The position numbers and the translations under genes are program-made. Under the pieces are notes generated by a model. The model worked only from the letters and a program-made list of their open reading frames with translations, was not told where the DNA came from and did no database searches. Below, one piece after another: positions 1 through 6,584 of a stretch of DNA of 7,368 nucleotides (position 1 is the first letter of the stretch; the number at the start of each line of letters is the position of its first letter). Source of the DNA: JABDDM01 sp038240295 (GTDB lineage: Bacteria; Bacteroidota; Ignavibacteria; Palsa-1295); NCBI GenBank assembly GCA_038240295.1, contig JBBSDW010000152.1:1-7368 (forward strand), in the 5' to 3' direction.

Positions 1-1
1 G

Positions 2-1171
2 GGGACGTACCTGCCTCCCGCACTATCGGCAGCACTCGGGGTGCATTCGCTTCCGATGCTGCTTGCGCACGGACATATTGTGGAATTAGCTACGAGGCTC
101 TTAACGTCGTGGAGCGGCCTGGTCCACTTTCTTCTCTTGTTTGCTACCGATCACCCGCTCTTCATCATCACAATTCCCTGGGCCGGTGCGCTGCTTGTGC
201 GCCGCTCCATTCACAATCATCTTGAAGAAGCCTTCACACTCGGCATTTTTGTACTGATCTTTTTCCCTTACTTTCATTCGCTCTTCCTCGGACTCGATCG
301 CCTATCCGATAGCTACGCACGGTGTACGTTATTTCTCGTCCCGATCTATCTGCTGACCGGCATTGCCTCGGTCCGAATCCTCAGCGAACGATACGTACTT
401 CGTGGACCGAAGAATCACATGATCCTGAGTGCAGCGCTTGGGATGCTAATCATTCTGGGATCCACCATCATTTTTTTGCAGCAACCTGGCGGGGAAAACA
501 TGATTTATTGGTTGATGCTCTTCGTGTTGTTTTTGGCCGCCGCCTATCTCATCGCTCTCAAGCATGAATCGTCGAAAGAAAAAGGAACGTGCAGATACGC
601 GAGCGATCCTTCGGAATTCGATTCGCTGACTCTATCGTTCGATGAAGAGGCGGACGAAGGGTATGCGAAGCAGGTTGGCAACGTACTTCGAGGGATTCTG
701 GTCATTGCGCTGGCCTGGAACCTGACGCTGCTGCTGCCTTCGGCTCGCGACTACGCGCTGCATGTTAAAGCGAATAATTCTGGCGCTCGAAGGCTTGCCA
801 CACTTGCCTCGAATGTTACGACTCCGGGATCGACAATCGCAACAGATGCCATCGGCGCAATGGGCTATTTCAGTGAGCGAACGATCATCGATATTGAAGG
901 TAGGCTACCGAGCGTTATGCTCGAGCGGCGCAGAACGATGGGAGAGGCAGCAGGGCTGATCAATGCGCTCAACATTGTGCGGCCACAATATCTCGCGCTC
1001 ATTGATCCGAGATATGCCGAGATCATTCGTCTCGGTTTGACCGACACGTATCTCGCGCCCGTGCAGGACTCACTTAATCTTCGAAGCGCTTTAAAGATCT
1101 ATGCGATAAATTATGGAGCGGGGTCGCGCGTGGAGCTCGATGCAAATACGTTAAAGCGGCTTCCGGAGTAG
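2..1171 (+). CDS. Membrane glycosyltransferase, GT-C/GT39-like, C-terminal part (5' end outside window)
   Basis: The reading frame is open from the first complete codon at position 2, so the true start lies upstream. The GTG at 41 is only the first start-type codon in view and has no clear ribosome binding site. Counting from that GTG, hydrophobic segments lie near residues 24-53, 64-85, 95-114, 126-146, 154-173 and 213-233, followed by a soluble tail of about 140 residues. The tail holds IATDAIGAMGYFSER followed by IIDIEGRL (about 266-289), the aspartate- and glycine-rich stretch typical of the extracytoplasmic end of polyprenyl-phosphate-sugar-dependent GT-C enzymes. Such enzymes move a sugar from a lipid carrier to an acceptor outside the membrane. 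The catalytic N-terminal loop, with its acidic residues, is not in the window. An acidic, hydrophilic loop (about 175-211) separates the last two membrane spans. The 3' end overlaps the convergent methyltransferase by 21 bp. The family call is by pattern. Substrate and acceptor are unknown, and a non-enzymatic membrane protein of similar layout is possible. Confidence 0.75.
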   Translation, partial: GTYLPPALSAALGVHSLPMLLAHGHIVELATRLLTSWSGLVHFLLLFATDHPLFIITIPWAGALLVRRSIHNHLEEAFTLGIFVLIFFPYFHSLFLGLDRLSDSYARCTLFLVPIYLLTGIASVRILSERYVLRGPKNHMILSAALGMLIILGSTIIFLQQPGGENMIYWLMLFVLFLAAAYLIALKHESSKEKGTCRYASDPSEFDSLTLSFDEEADEGYAKQVGNVLRGILVIALAWNLTLLLPSARDYALHVKANNSGARRLATLASNVTTPGSTIATDAIGAMGYFSERTIIDIEGRLPSVMLERRRTMGEAAGLINALNIVRPQYLALIDPRYAEIIRLGLTDTYLAPVQDSLNLRSALKIYAINYGAGSRVELDANTLKRLPE

Positions 1172-1987
1172 ATACGACGCTTCGAGCGCCACCATTTCCC
1201 TGACGCCAGGGATCATCTTTAAGAAGTTTGCTTTGACCGGCGGAAGCCCGAACTTCAACTTAAAGACTGGACGCAAAAAATAGAGCTCCTCCTCAACGAT
1301 CTCAAGTCCAACTTTGCGAACGGAGCGTCTGAACTTCCTGATCGTCAACTTGATCTCTCGCAAGCTCGCAACTTCGGGAATATCGATCGGGTATTTCGCG
1401 CGACTTGTGAGCGGTTTGAAGAACAGATCGGGAAGAAACTGCAGATACGGGATCTTGCCCCAGATCGTCTTGAGCAAATGCTGATGCGCCCCGAATGGTG
1501 AATAATAAGGCGGGAAGACGATATAAAGATACCCTCCCGGCTTCAGAAAATCCATCACATGTTCGAGCGACTTTTCGGTTTCGTGGAGATGCTCGATCAC
1601 GTCGCGAAGGGTCACAAAATCAAACTGCTCCTTCCACTTCGCAGGCGTTTCTTCACCCGTAATATCATGGATCGCAAATTCACCCTTAAGCCCAAAATGA
1701 TCGAAGAAGCGAGAAGCCCGGTCGATCGCTTCCTGCCTGATATCGATGCCAAGCGTTCTGGTTGATCCTTCGTCGGCGAGGGCTGTCAGCACACCGCCTT
1801 CTCCGCATCCGATCTCCGCGATCGCGGCGCCACGAAAGGTTACGCCCTTCGCCTTCAAATATGGCGCGAGAAAATCATGACCCAATCCATACTGGTAACC
1901 GAAGTAGTAGCGATCCTGACTTATGAGTCCGGGAATCTGCTCCAACTCCTTCAGGCGATCGGGTGCGTCCAGGTTCGGTTTGTTCAT
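1151..1987 (-). CDS. Class I SAM-dependent methyltransferase (third gene of operon)
   Basis: This 278-residue protein has a Rossmann-type methyltransferase core. Motif I, which binds S-adenosylmethionine, is AEIGCGEGG (residues 57-65). The acidic end of strand 2 is GIDI (80-83), HDIT follows at 107-110, motif IV is FDFVTLRDVIEHL (122-134), and the motif before strand 5 is LKPGGYLYIVFPP (148-160). A 120-residue C-terminal region with aromatic and basic residues follows (YYSPFGAHQH at 161-170) and may shape the acceptor site. It resembles the Methyltransf_11/23 enzymes found in glycan and secondary-metabolite clusters. Its ATG at 1987-1985 overlaps the TGA of the preceding methyltransferase in an ATGA, so translational coupling is likely and fixes the start. 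The 3' end overlaps the membrane glycosyltransferase gene on the other strand by 21 bp. The operon suggests that it methylates a sugar or lipid-linked glycan. The acceptor cannot be read from sequence. Confidence 0.9.
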   Translation of the reverse strand: MNKPNLDAPDRLKELEQIPGLISQDRYYFGYQYGLGHDFLAPYLKAKGVTFRGAAIAEIGCGEGGVLTALADEGSTRTLGIDIRQEAIDRASRFFDHFGLKGEFAIHDITGEETPAKWKEQFDFVTLRDVIEHLHETEKSLEHVMDFLKPGGYLYIVFPPYYSPFGAHQHLLKTIWGKIPYLQFLPDLFFKPLTSRAKYPIDIPEVASLREIKLTIRKFRRSVRKVGLEIVEEELYFLRPVFKLKFGLPPVKANFLKMIPGVREMVALEASYLLRKPL

Positions 1988-2724
1988 TCTTTTGTTGCGA
2001 TCACCATCACAGAAGTTGCGAGCATCGGCACGTTCGTTGAGTTACTCTTGAAGATCCAACCCCGAGCCAATCGTTGCAAAAATGGCTGCTTGATCATGTC
2101 CATCGGAGCTGTGACATAGAGATCTTTCCTGACGCTGAATCCCACCGTTCTCAACATACGAACGATTTCGCTGCGCCGGTAAATGCGAGCCTTCGCATAC
2201 TTGCTATGAATAAATTTCGGAAGCCACGAAAAAAACGGAACGCGGTTCCAGGGCAAAAGTGGCAAATGCGCACCATGCGTTTCGAAGATCCACCACTTAT
2301 TTGGAACGGTGATGATCGCCGTACCGCCTTTGCAAAGCACGCGGTACAGTTCGGCGATCGTTGCAGCATCGTTCTGGGTGTGCTCGATCACTTCGATACA
2401 GGTAAGCACATCGACTTCGTTGTTACCGGCCGGAATGTGATCGCCGTCATAGATCGCAATGTCATAGCTCGCATCGGCGCAAGCATAATGCTGGCGCGTA
2501 AGTTCATGCCTGAATTCTTCAAGCCGATCTTCTTCAACATCGATGCCGAGCCACTTTTTGAAATGCTTCGCGAAGAGCACGGTTTGTGCCCCATTGCCAC
2601 AGCCGATATCAAGATAGAAGCCTCCCGATTTTAGTGCAGCGCCAGCGAATTCGAGCGCCAACTGGTAGCGCCGCTCTACGATAAACTGCCCATAGTCGGC
2701 TGGCTTGCCGAGTTCGATCGACAT
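1984..2724 (-). CDS. Class I SAM-dependent methyltransferase (second gene of operon)
   Basis: This 246-residue methyltransferase has YLDIGCGNG (37-45) as motif I, GID (60-62) as the ribose-binding acidic turn, VDVLTCIEVIEH (104-115) as motif IV and LCKGGTAIITVPN (130-142) before strand 5. The segment after the core, rich in tryptophan, proline and histidine (FETHGAHLPLLPWNRVPFF, 147-165), parallels GAHQH in the downstream methyltransferase, so the two may be distant paralogues with different acceptors. The UbiG/Methyltransf_11 type is usual for O-methylation of small molecules or sugars. The ATG at 2724-2722 lies 3 bp after the stop of the GT4 gene, and the stop overlaps the next start by 4 bp, so one transcript very likely carries all three genes. 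I see no strong Shine-Dalgarno sequence before the start, so re-initiation by ribosomes finishing the upstream gene is plausible. The substrate is unknown, and quinone or lipid methylation cannot be excluded. Confidence 0.9.
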   Translation of the reverse strand: MSIELGKPADYGQFIVERRYQLALEFAGAALKSGGFYLDIGCGNGAQTVLFAKHFKKWLGIDVEEDRLEEFRHELTRQHYACADASYDIAIYDGDHIPAGNNEVDVLTCIEVIEHTQNDAATIAELYRVLCKGGTAIITVPNKWWIFETHGAHLPLLPWNRVPFFSWLPKFIHSKYAKARIYRRSEIVRMLRTVGFSVRKDLYVTAPMDMIKQPFLQRLARGWIFKSNSTNVPMLATSVMVIATKE

Positions 2725-2727
2725 TAA

Positions 2728-3894
2728 TTAGCGCGCTTCATTGGTCGTCTGCTCCATCCAGTTCTCGATGCCTTCCACGAAATGGTCCCACGAATATTTT
2801 TTCTTCTCACTTTGAACGCCCGCAACAAGCGCAGCTTCTTTGTGCTCCTGAAAAAACGCAAGTGTTGCCGTTGCAACAAGCTCGGGGGTCGCCTCCGCGA
2901 CGATGCTTCCACTGACCCCATCGATCACGACTTCGGCAAGCCCTCCTACATCGGTCGCGATCACCGGCACATCGAAGTTATACGCGATCTGCACAATGCC
3001 CGATTGCGTCGCTGTCCGGTAGGGCAGCACGACAACGTTCGAAAGCGAAAAATACTTCGCTACTTCTTCATTCGCGATGTAATCTGTTGCGAGCACCAGA
3101 TTCTTCTCAGGGATCTTCAACTCCTTGATGAGTGCGAAGTATTCTTCCCGATCTCCATAAAATTCTCCCGCAATGACTAACCGAAGTTCGGGAAGTTCAT
3201 TGAGCATTGCCGGCATTGCTCGCAACAGAATGTCAAGCCCCTTGTATTTGCGAATGTAACCGAAGAAGAGGATGACCGGAGCATCTTCAGGAATGTTCAC
3301 CGAGCGACGCGTCTGATTCCGATCAACGCGCTCACCAAAGATCTCGTAGATGGGATGCGCGAGCTTGATATACTTCGCGTTTGGCTCAACCGCTAAAAGA
3401 TCTCGCTCGACCGCGTCGGACTGCACGATGAACGCATCGACCGCTTTGAACGCATACTTCGTGAATGCCCGATCGCCAGGACGCTTCTCGTGCGGGATGA
3501 CATTGTCGGCGATAAAGATCACTTTGCATTCATGACCGGCTTTGCGAGTGATACGCTTCGCAACGCGCGCGATCATGCCATAGGCCGGCGCAAAAAACGG
3601 AAGCCAGAATTTGAAGATCAGAAGGTCGGGCTTGTAGTTGGCTGCGATGCGACCTGCCTTGATCCAGCTTAGCGGGTTGATCGAATCGATGACCACATCG
3701 GCTGCGAGCGGAATGGCAGTTTCGCCAACCTCCTCCTGCGTCTTACCGGGAAAAAGAATTTTCGGATACTGCCGCGCAAACGAAATGACGTGCACCCAGT
3801 GCCCCCGCTTCTTGAGCGTAGCATAGAGCAGCGAAACATAATGCGCAATGCCGCCACGCAGCGGGAAAGCTGTACCAACAATAAGTATTCTCAC
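2728..3894 (-). CDS. GT4-type glycosyltransferase (first gene of operon)
   Basis: With the GTG start at 3894-3892 the protein is 388 residues, a normal size for a GT-B fold, family 4 glycosyltransferase. The N-terminal domain opens with VRILIVGTAFPLRGGIAHYV, a strand followed by the glycine-rich acceptor-side loop. FIADNVIPHEKRPGD lies at 127-141. The C-terminal domain has LFFGYIRKYKGLDILLRAMP (209-228), LVIAGEFYGD (239-248) and VVVLPYRTATQSGIVQIA (287-304). These enzymes transfer a sugar from a nucleotide donor, usually with retention, in the cytoplasm or at the inner membrane face. The usual EX7E motif is replaced here by T..A at the equivalent positions. The frame stays open upstream to 4359, but that part is antisense to the oxidoreductase gene and not protein-like. 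An ATG at 3948-3946 would add 18 residues. GTG was chosen because the family typically begins right at this strand. Neither start has a good ribosome binding site. Two methyltransferases follow in the same operon, suggesting synthesis of a methylated glycan. Confidence 0.88.
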   Translation of the reverse strand: MRILIVGTAFPLRGGIAHYVSLLYATLKKRGHWVHVISFARQYPKILFPGKTQEEVGETAIPLAADVVIDSINPLSWIKAGRIAANYKPDLLIFKFWLPFFAPAYGMIARVAKRITRKAGHECKVIFIADNVIPHEKRPGDRAFTKYAFKAVDAFIVQSDAVERDLLAVEPNAKYIKLAHPIYEIFGERVDRNQTRRSVNIPEDAPVILFFGYIRKYKGLDILLRAMPAMLNELPELRLVIAGEFYGDREEYFALIKELKIPEKNLVLATDYIANEEVAKYFSLSNVVVLPYRTATQSGIVQIAYNFDVPVIATDVGGLAEVVIDGVSGSIVAEATPELVATATLAFFQEHKEAALVAGVQSEKKKYSWDHFVEGIENWMEQTTNEAR

Positions 3895-4003
3895 TGGCCG
3901 AAGCCAACGAGTAGGCTTTAGGCATAAGTTTCTCTTCCAATATTCCATGGCATTCTTATCGGGAGGAGTACGTTTGAAATCGAAGCACACTTTCACTGAA
4001 GCA
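3895..4003. promoter_or_regulatory. Divergent intergenic region between GT4 operon and oxidoreductase
   Basis: This gap of about 109 bp (79 bp if the oxidoreductase starts at TTG 3974) must carry the promoters of both the leftward glycosyltransferase-methyltransferase operon and the rightward oxidoreductase, unless they lie inside the opposing genes. I found no pair of -35 and -10 boxes convincing enough to name on either strand. The palindrome CCATGG at 3945-3950 supplies a potential ATG to each strand in the respective reading frames, which is why start calls here are unsteady. Confidence 0.5.
3961..3968 (+). promoter_or_regulatory. Strong Shine-Dalgarno sequence ahead of a TTG codon
   Basis: The sequence GGGAGGAG matches the anti-Shine-Dalgarno end of 16S rRNA very well. 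It sits 5 bases before a TTG at 3974-3976 that is in frame with the oxidoreductase. It is the best ribosome binding site in the window. The ATG at 4004, which fits the family's usual N terminus, has only a weak GAAG upstream. The site therefore argues for a start at TTG 3974, adding ten residues. Confidence 0.5.
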
Positions 4004-4714
4004 ATGTCACACCTCATCAAACTCCTCAACAAATACGAGATCGCGAATGGTACGATGACCTTCGAGTTCGAGAAACCCGACGGATATGAATTTGCTGCCG
4101 GCCAGGCGACGGACTGGACACTCATCGATCCGAAGGAGACCGACGCTGAGGGTAACTCGCGAAGTTTTTCACTTGCTTGCGCACCTGGTGAAACCATGAT
4201 CAGGTTTGCGACGAGGATGCGCGACACCGCCTTCAAGCGTTGTTTGAAAGCAATGAAGATTGGTGACCAAATTTCCATCGACGATCCCTGGGGCGAATTT
4301 CTGCTGACTGGCGACAAGTCCATCGAAGCTGTTTTCCTCTGTGGAGGAATCGGCATCACACCCTTTTATAGTATGATGATCGATGCGACGCTGAGACATC
4401 TCTCGCGAAATCTCTTTGTCTTTTACTCGAACAAAACTCCGAAGGATGCTCCGTTTCGAACGGAAATACTGGAACTTGCGGGTAAGAATTCGGCGATCAA
4501 ATTGATCGAGACGATGGTCGAACCGGATGCCAACTGGAGCGGTGAGCGTGGCTTTATCGACAAGGCGATGCTCGACAGGCATCTCACGGATCTGACAAGG
4601 CCGGCCTACTATATCGCTGGGCCGCCACAGATGGTAGCTGCTATGAACACGATGCTTCTGGGTGCAGGCATAGGTGCCAATCGGATCAAGCTCGACGAAT
4701 TCGCTGGCTATTAG
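4004..4714 (+). CDS. FAD/NAD(P)-binding oxidoreductase, ferredoxin-NADP reductase fold
   Basis: From ATG 4004 the protein has 236 residues and consists only of the flavin and nucleotide domains, with no iron-sulfur domain. RSFS (53-56) is the flavin-binding arginine/serine motif, DPWGEFLL (94-101) lies where the flavin phosphate is held, FLCGGIGITPF (111-121) is the NAD(P) pyrophosphate loop, YYIAGPPQM (202-210) is the CGPPxM-like nucleotide motif with alanine in place of cysteine, and the chain ends EFAGY, the aromatic C terminus that stacks near flavin or nicotinamide. Such proteins shuttle electrons between NAD(P)H and a ferredoxin, oxygenase or other soluble partner in the cytoplasm. No partner is encoded nearby. 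A TTG at 3974 behind a strong ribosome binding site may be the true start. The gene is divergent from the GT4 operon and its TAG overlaps the bshA stop by 4 bp. The exact donor, acceptor and pathway are unknown. Confidence 0.9.
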   Translation: MSHLIKLLNKYEIANGTMTFEFEKPDGYEFAAGQATDWTLIDPKETDAEGNSRSFSLACAPGETMIRFATRMRDTAFKRCLKAMKIGDQISIDDPWGEFLLTGDKSIEAVFLCGGIGITPFYSMMIDATLRHLSRNLFVFYSNKTPKDAPFRTEILELAGKNSAIKLIETMVEPDANWSGERGFIDKAMLDRHLTDLTRPAYYIAGPPQMVAAMNTMLLGAGIGANRIKLDEFAGY

Positions 4715-5874
4715 GCCGGCACGCTTTCCATTGCCGCGGCGTAGGTATCTTCGTATTTTTTTACGATCCGCTCTTTCGTAAAGTCGGTGCGGGCGTGCTT
4801 TAGTGCGGCCTCTGCCATCCGTTTTTGCAAACCTTCATCGGTAAGGATCTGCAGCGTTTTGGCGGCAAGTTCTTTGATATCACCCATTGGCACGACAAAG
4901 CCTGTTACACCATCGACATTGAGTTCGGTAAGTCCACCGACATCACTCGAAACTACAGGTACACCACAGGCCATTGCTTCGAGCGCTGAAAGTCCGAAGC
5001 TCTCATTGCCGGATGGGATCAGGAAAACATCACTTGAGCCGAGGATAGCAGCGAGCTCACTTTGCTTTCCGAGAAATTGTGTGTGTTGAATGATGCCGAG
5101 ATCGCGAGCAAGCGCCTGACAGATGCTTCGATCGGGACCATCACCCACGAAGAGGAAGCGAGCCTTGATCCCTGTATCGAGAATAAGCTTGAAGGCTTGA
5201 ACAGCATCACGTACACGTTTGACCTCTCGAAAATTTGAGACATGCACCAGCAGCTTTTCGCCATTTGGCGCGAGTAGCTTCCGAAAACGTTTATTATCGA
5301 TCGGGCGAAATGCCTCGATGTCGACGAAGTTGTGAATGACCTCGATCTCTTTCTTCACACCATAGTTCTGCAGCGTCTCCTGTTTGAGATATTCGGAAAC
5401 AGCCGTGACACCATCGGATGACTCGATGGAAAATTTCATGAGCGGCTCGAAGGATTTTTCGAGGCCGACGAGCGTGATGTCGGTGCCGTGAAGGGTTGTG
5501 ATGATCTTTACCTGCGTGTCAAAATCTTTCTCGAGGATCTGCTTGGCGAGGACCGCGCTTGTCGCGTGTGGTATCGCGTAATGCGCGTGCAGAATATCGA
5601 GCTTTTCGAAACGGGTGACTTCGACCATCTTGCTTGCGAGCGCCATCGAATAGAGCGGGAATTCGAAGAGCGGATAACTCGACATCTCTACTTCATGATA
5701 GAAGATGTTCTCGATGTACTCGTTCTCGTTGTTGCCGAGGCCTGTCAGCCGCATTGGCAATGCATAGGTGATAAAATGGACTTTGTGGCCTCGTTGCGCG
5801 AGTGATTTGCCGAGCTCCGTTGCAACGACTCCCGAACCTCCATAGGTAGGATAGCACGTAATGCCAATATTCAT
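4711..5874 (-). CDS. bshA: N-acetyl-alpha-D-glucosaminyl L-malate synthase
   Basis: BshA joins N-acetylglucosamine from UDP-GlcNAc to L-malate, the first step of bacillithiol synthesis. BshB then deacetylates the product and BshC adds cysteine. The 387 residues match the usual family length. MNIGITCYPTYGGSGVVATE opens the chain with the family's glycine-rich loop. Further marks are HAHYAIPHA (96-104), TLHGTDITLVG (127-137), VIHNFVD (179-185), SNFREVKRV (213-221, donor-side basic residues), VGDGPDR (243-249) and an intact EX7E motif, ESFGLSALE (E291 and E299), followed by GVPVVSSDVGGL. It is a retaining GT-B fold GT4 enzyme of the cytoplasm. bshB and bshC are not in this window. The ATG at 5874 fits the family N terminus exactly, and the region before it is A/T-rich without a clear Shine-Dalgarno sequence. 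The 3' end meets the oxidoreductase stop in a 4 bp overlap. Family assignment is firm because the N-terminal half is distinct from other GT4 enzymes. Confidence 0.95.
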   Translation of the reverse strand: MNIGITCYPTYGGSGVVATELGKSLAQRGHKVHFITYALPMRLTGLGNNENEYIENIFYHEVEMSSYPLFEFPLYSMALASKMVEVTRFEKLDILHAHYAIPHATSAVLAKQILEKDFDTQVKIITTLHGTDITLVGLEKSFEPLMKFSIESSDGVTAVSEYLKQETLQNYGVKKEIEVIHNFVDIEAFRPIDNKRFRKLLAPNGEKLLVHVSNFREVKRVRDAVQAFKLILDTGIKARFLFVGDGPDRSICQALARDLGIIQHTQFLGKQSELAAILGSSDVFLIPSGNESFGLSALEAMACGVPVVSSDVGGLTELNVDGVTGFVVPMGDIKELAAKTLQILTDEGLQKRMAEAALKHARTDFTKERIVKKYEDTYAAAMESVPA

Positions 5875-5963
5875 AAAATTAATTCGTAGCCTTTTTCGGA
5901 CATTGTAAGTCGCCTTAAACGAGAATCGGAGAGCCTAACGTTCGGAGCGTGTGTTAAGCGAGC
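5875..5963. promoter_or_regulatory. Divergent intergenic region between bshA and the yigZ-like gene
   Basis: These 89 bp must serve both genes. On the minus strand TACAAT (positions 5907-5902) is one base off the sigma-70 -10 consensus and would start bshA mRNA about 20 bases before its ATG, but I see no matching -35 box at the usual distance. On the plus strand no box stands out. GGAG at 5944-5947 is too far from the ATG at 5964 to be a normal ribosome binding site. This is a weak promoter call. Confidence 0.3.
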
Positions 5964-6584
5964 ATGAGCACCGCCGATTTCAAGACGATCGAATCTGCCC
6001 AGCGCGCACCCGAGATCAAGATCAAGGGCTCGCGCTTCATCGCGAGCATTTTTCCGGCAGATTCAAAGTCGAATGTCGAGGTGGCGCTCGACGCACTGCG
6101 TAAAGAATTCTACGATGCGTCGCATCATTGCTATGCCTATCGACTCGGTGCTGCAGCGGAATGTATTCGCGCCGCAGACGATGGCGAACCAGGTGGTACC
6201 GCCGGCAGGCCGATCCTGCTCATGCTGACGAATGCGTCAATAACGAATGTGCTGCTTGTTGTCACTCGATATTTTGGCGGGACGCTTTTAGGTACCGGCG
6301 GGCTGGCGAGAGCCTATGCAGATGCGGCGCAATCTGTGATCGCGATCTCGAAGATCAAGTATGTACTCGCGATGTCCGAGTTCGAGTGCGAGATCGCGTA
6401 TGAAGATCTCTCAGCACTTCAACGCTTACTCCCCAAATTCGAAGCAAATATTTCAGAGAGTGTGTATGGCGACCGCATCCGATTGAAGGTCTCTGCACGA
6501 TCGCACCAGCTTGAACCTCTCAAAACCGCACTGGTAGACCATCTCAATGGACGAGTGAATATCCGATCGATCGGAGATACTTAA
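5964..6584 (+). CDS. yigZ: YigZ/IMPACT family protein (UPF0029 with DUF1949)
   Basis: The 206 residues match E. coli YigZ in length and plan. The N-terminal UPF0029 domain (about 18-122) carries HHCYAYR (54-60), DDGEPGGTAGRPIL (72-85) and VVTRYFGGTLLGTGGLARAY (99-118), the family signature. A DUF1949 domain of ferredoxin-like fold follows at about 139-194. The family is related to eukaryotic IMPACT, which modulates Gcn2 signalling. The bacterial role is not settled, and ties to translation or nucleic-acid binding have been proposed from structure. The protein is presumably cytoplasmic. I see no signal peptide or membrane segment. ATG 5964 gives the expected N terminus (the conserved stretch KIKGSRFIA begins at residue 19). 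The gene is divergent from bshA, and its last 41 bp overlap the convergent helical-repeat gene. The family call is certain and the cellular function is not. Confidence 0.93.
   Translation: MSTADFKTIESAQRAPEIKIKGSRFIASIFPADSKSNVEVALDALRKEFYDASHHCYAYRLGAAAECIRAADDGEPGGTAGRPILLMLTNASITNVLLVVTRYFGGTLLGTGGLARAYADAAQSVIAISKIKYVLAMSEFECEIAYEDLSALQRLLPKFEANISESVYGDRIRLKVSARSHQLEPLKTALVDHLNGRVNIRSIGDT

Noticed and set aside
41..43. GTG 41 as the true start of the membrane glycosyltransferase
   Set aside because: The frame is open to the window edge, there is no ribosome binding site, and the catalytic N-terminal part of the family is missing, so the gene begins upstream.
1811..1825. GCGATCGC octamer as a cyanobacterial HIP1 element
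   Set aside because: I found only about one full octamer. The general excess is of GATC and CGATCG, so a HIP1 label and a cyanobacterial origin are not supported.
2074..2634. 186-codon plus-strand frame opposite the second-gene methyltransferase
   Set aside because: It lies entirely inside a methyltransferase with clear SAM motifs. The translation shows no domain, and open antisense frames are expected with this codon use.
2782..3180. 132-codon plus-strand frame opposite the GT4 gene
   Set aside because: It is antisense to the conserved GT4 donor domain and its composition (rich in R, C, H) looks like a shadow.
3895..4359. N-terminal extension of the GT4 reading frame to 543 residues
   Set aside because: The extra 155 codons run antisense to the oxidoreductase, whose motifs are unmistakable, and encode a low-complexity, non-protein-like sequence. 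GT4 proteins start near 3894.
4169..4582. 137-codon minus-strand frame opposite the oxidoreductase
   Set aside because: It is antisense to conserved FAD/NAD motifs, has no recognisable motif and no ribosome binding site.
5488..5805. 105-codon plus-strand frame opposite the bshA N-terminal half
   Set aside because: It covers the bshA acceptor-side region in antisense and shows no family features.
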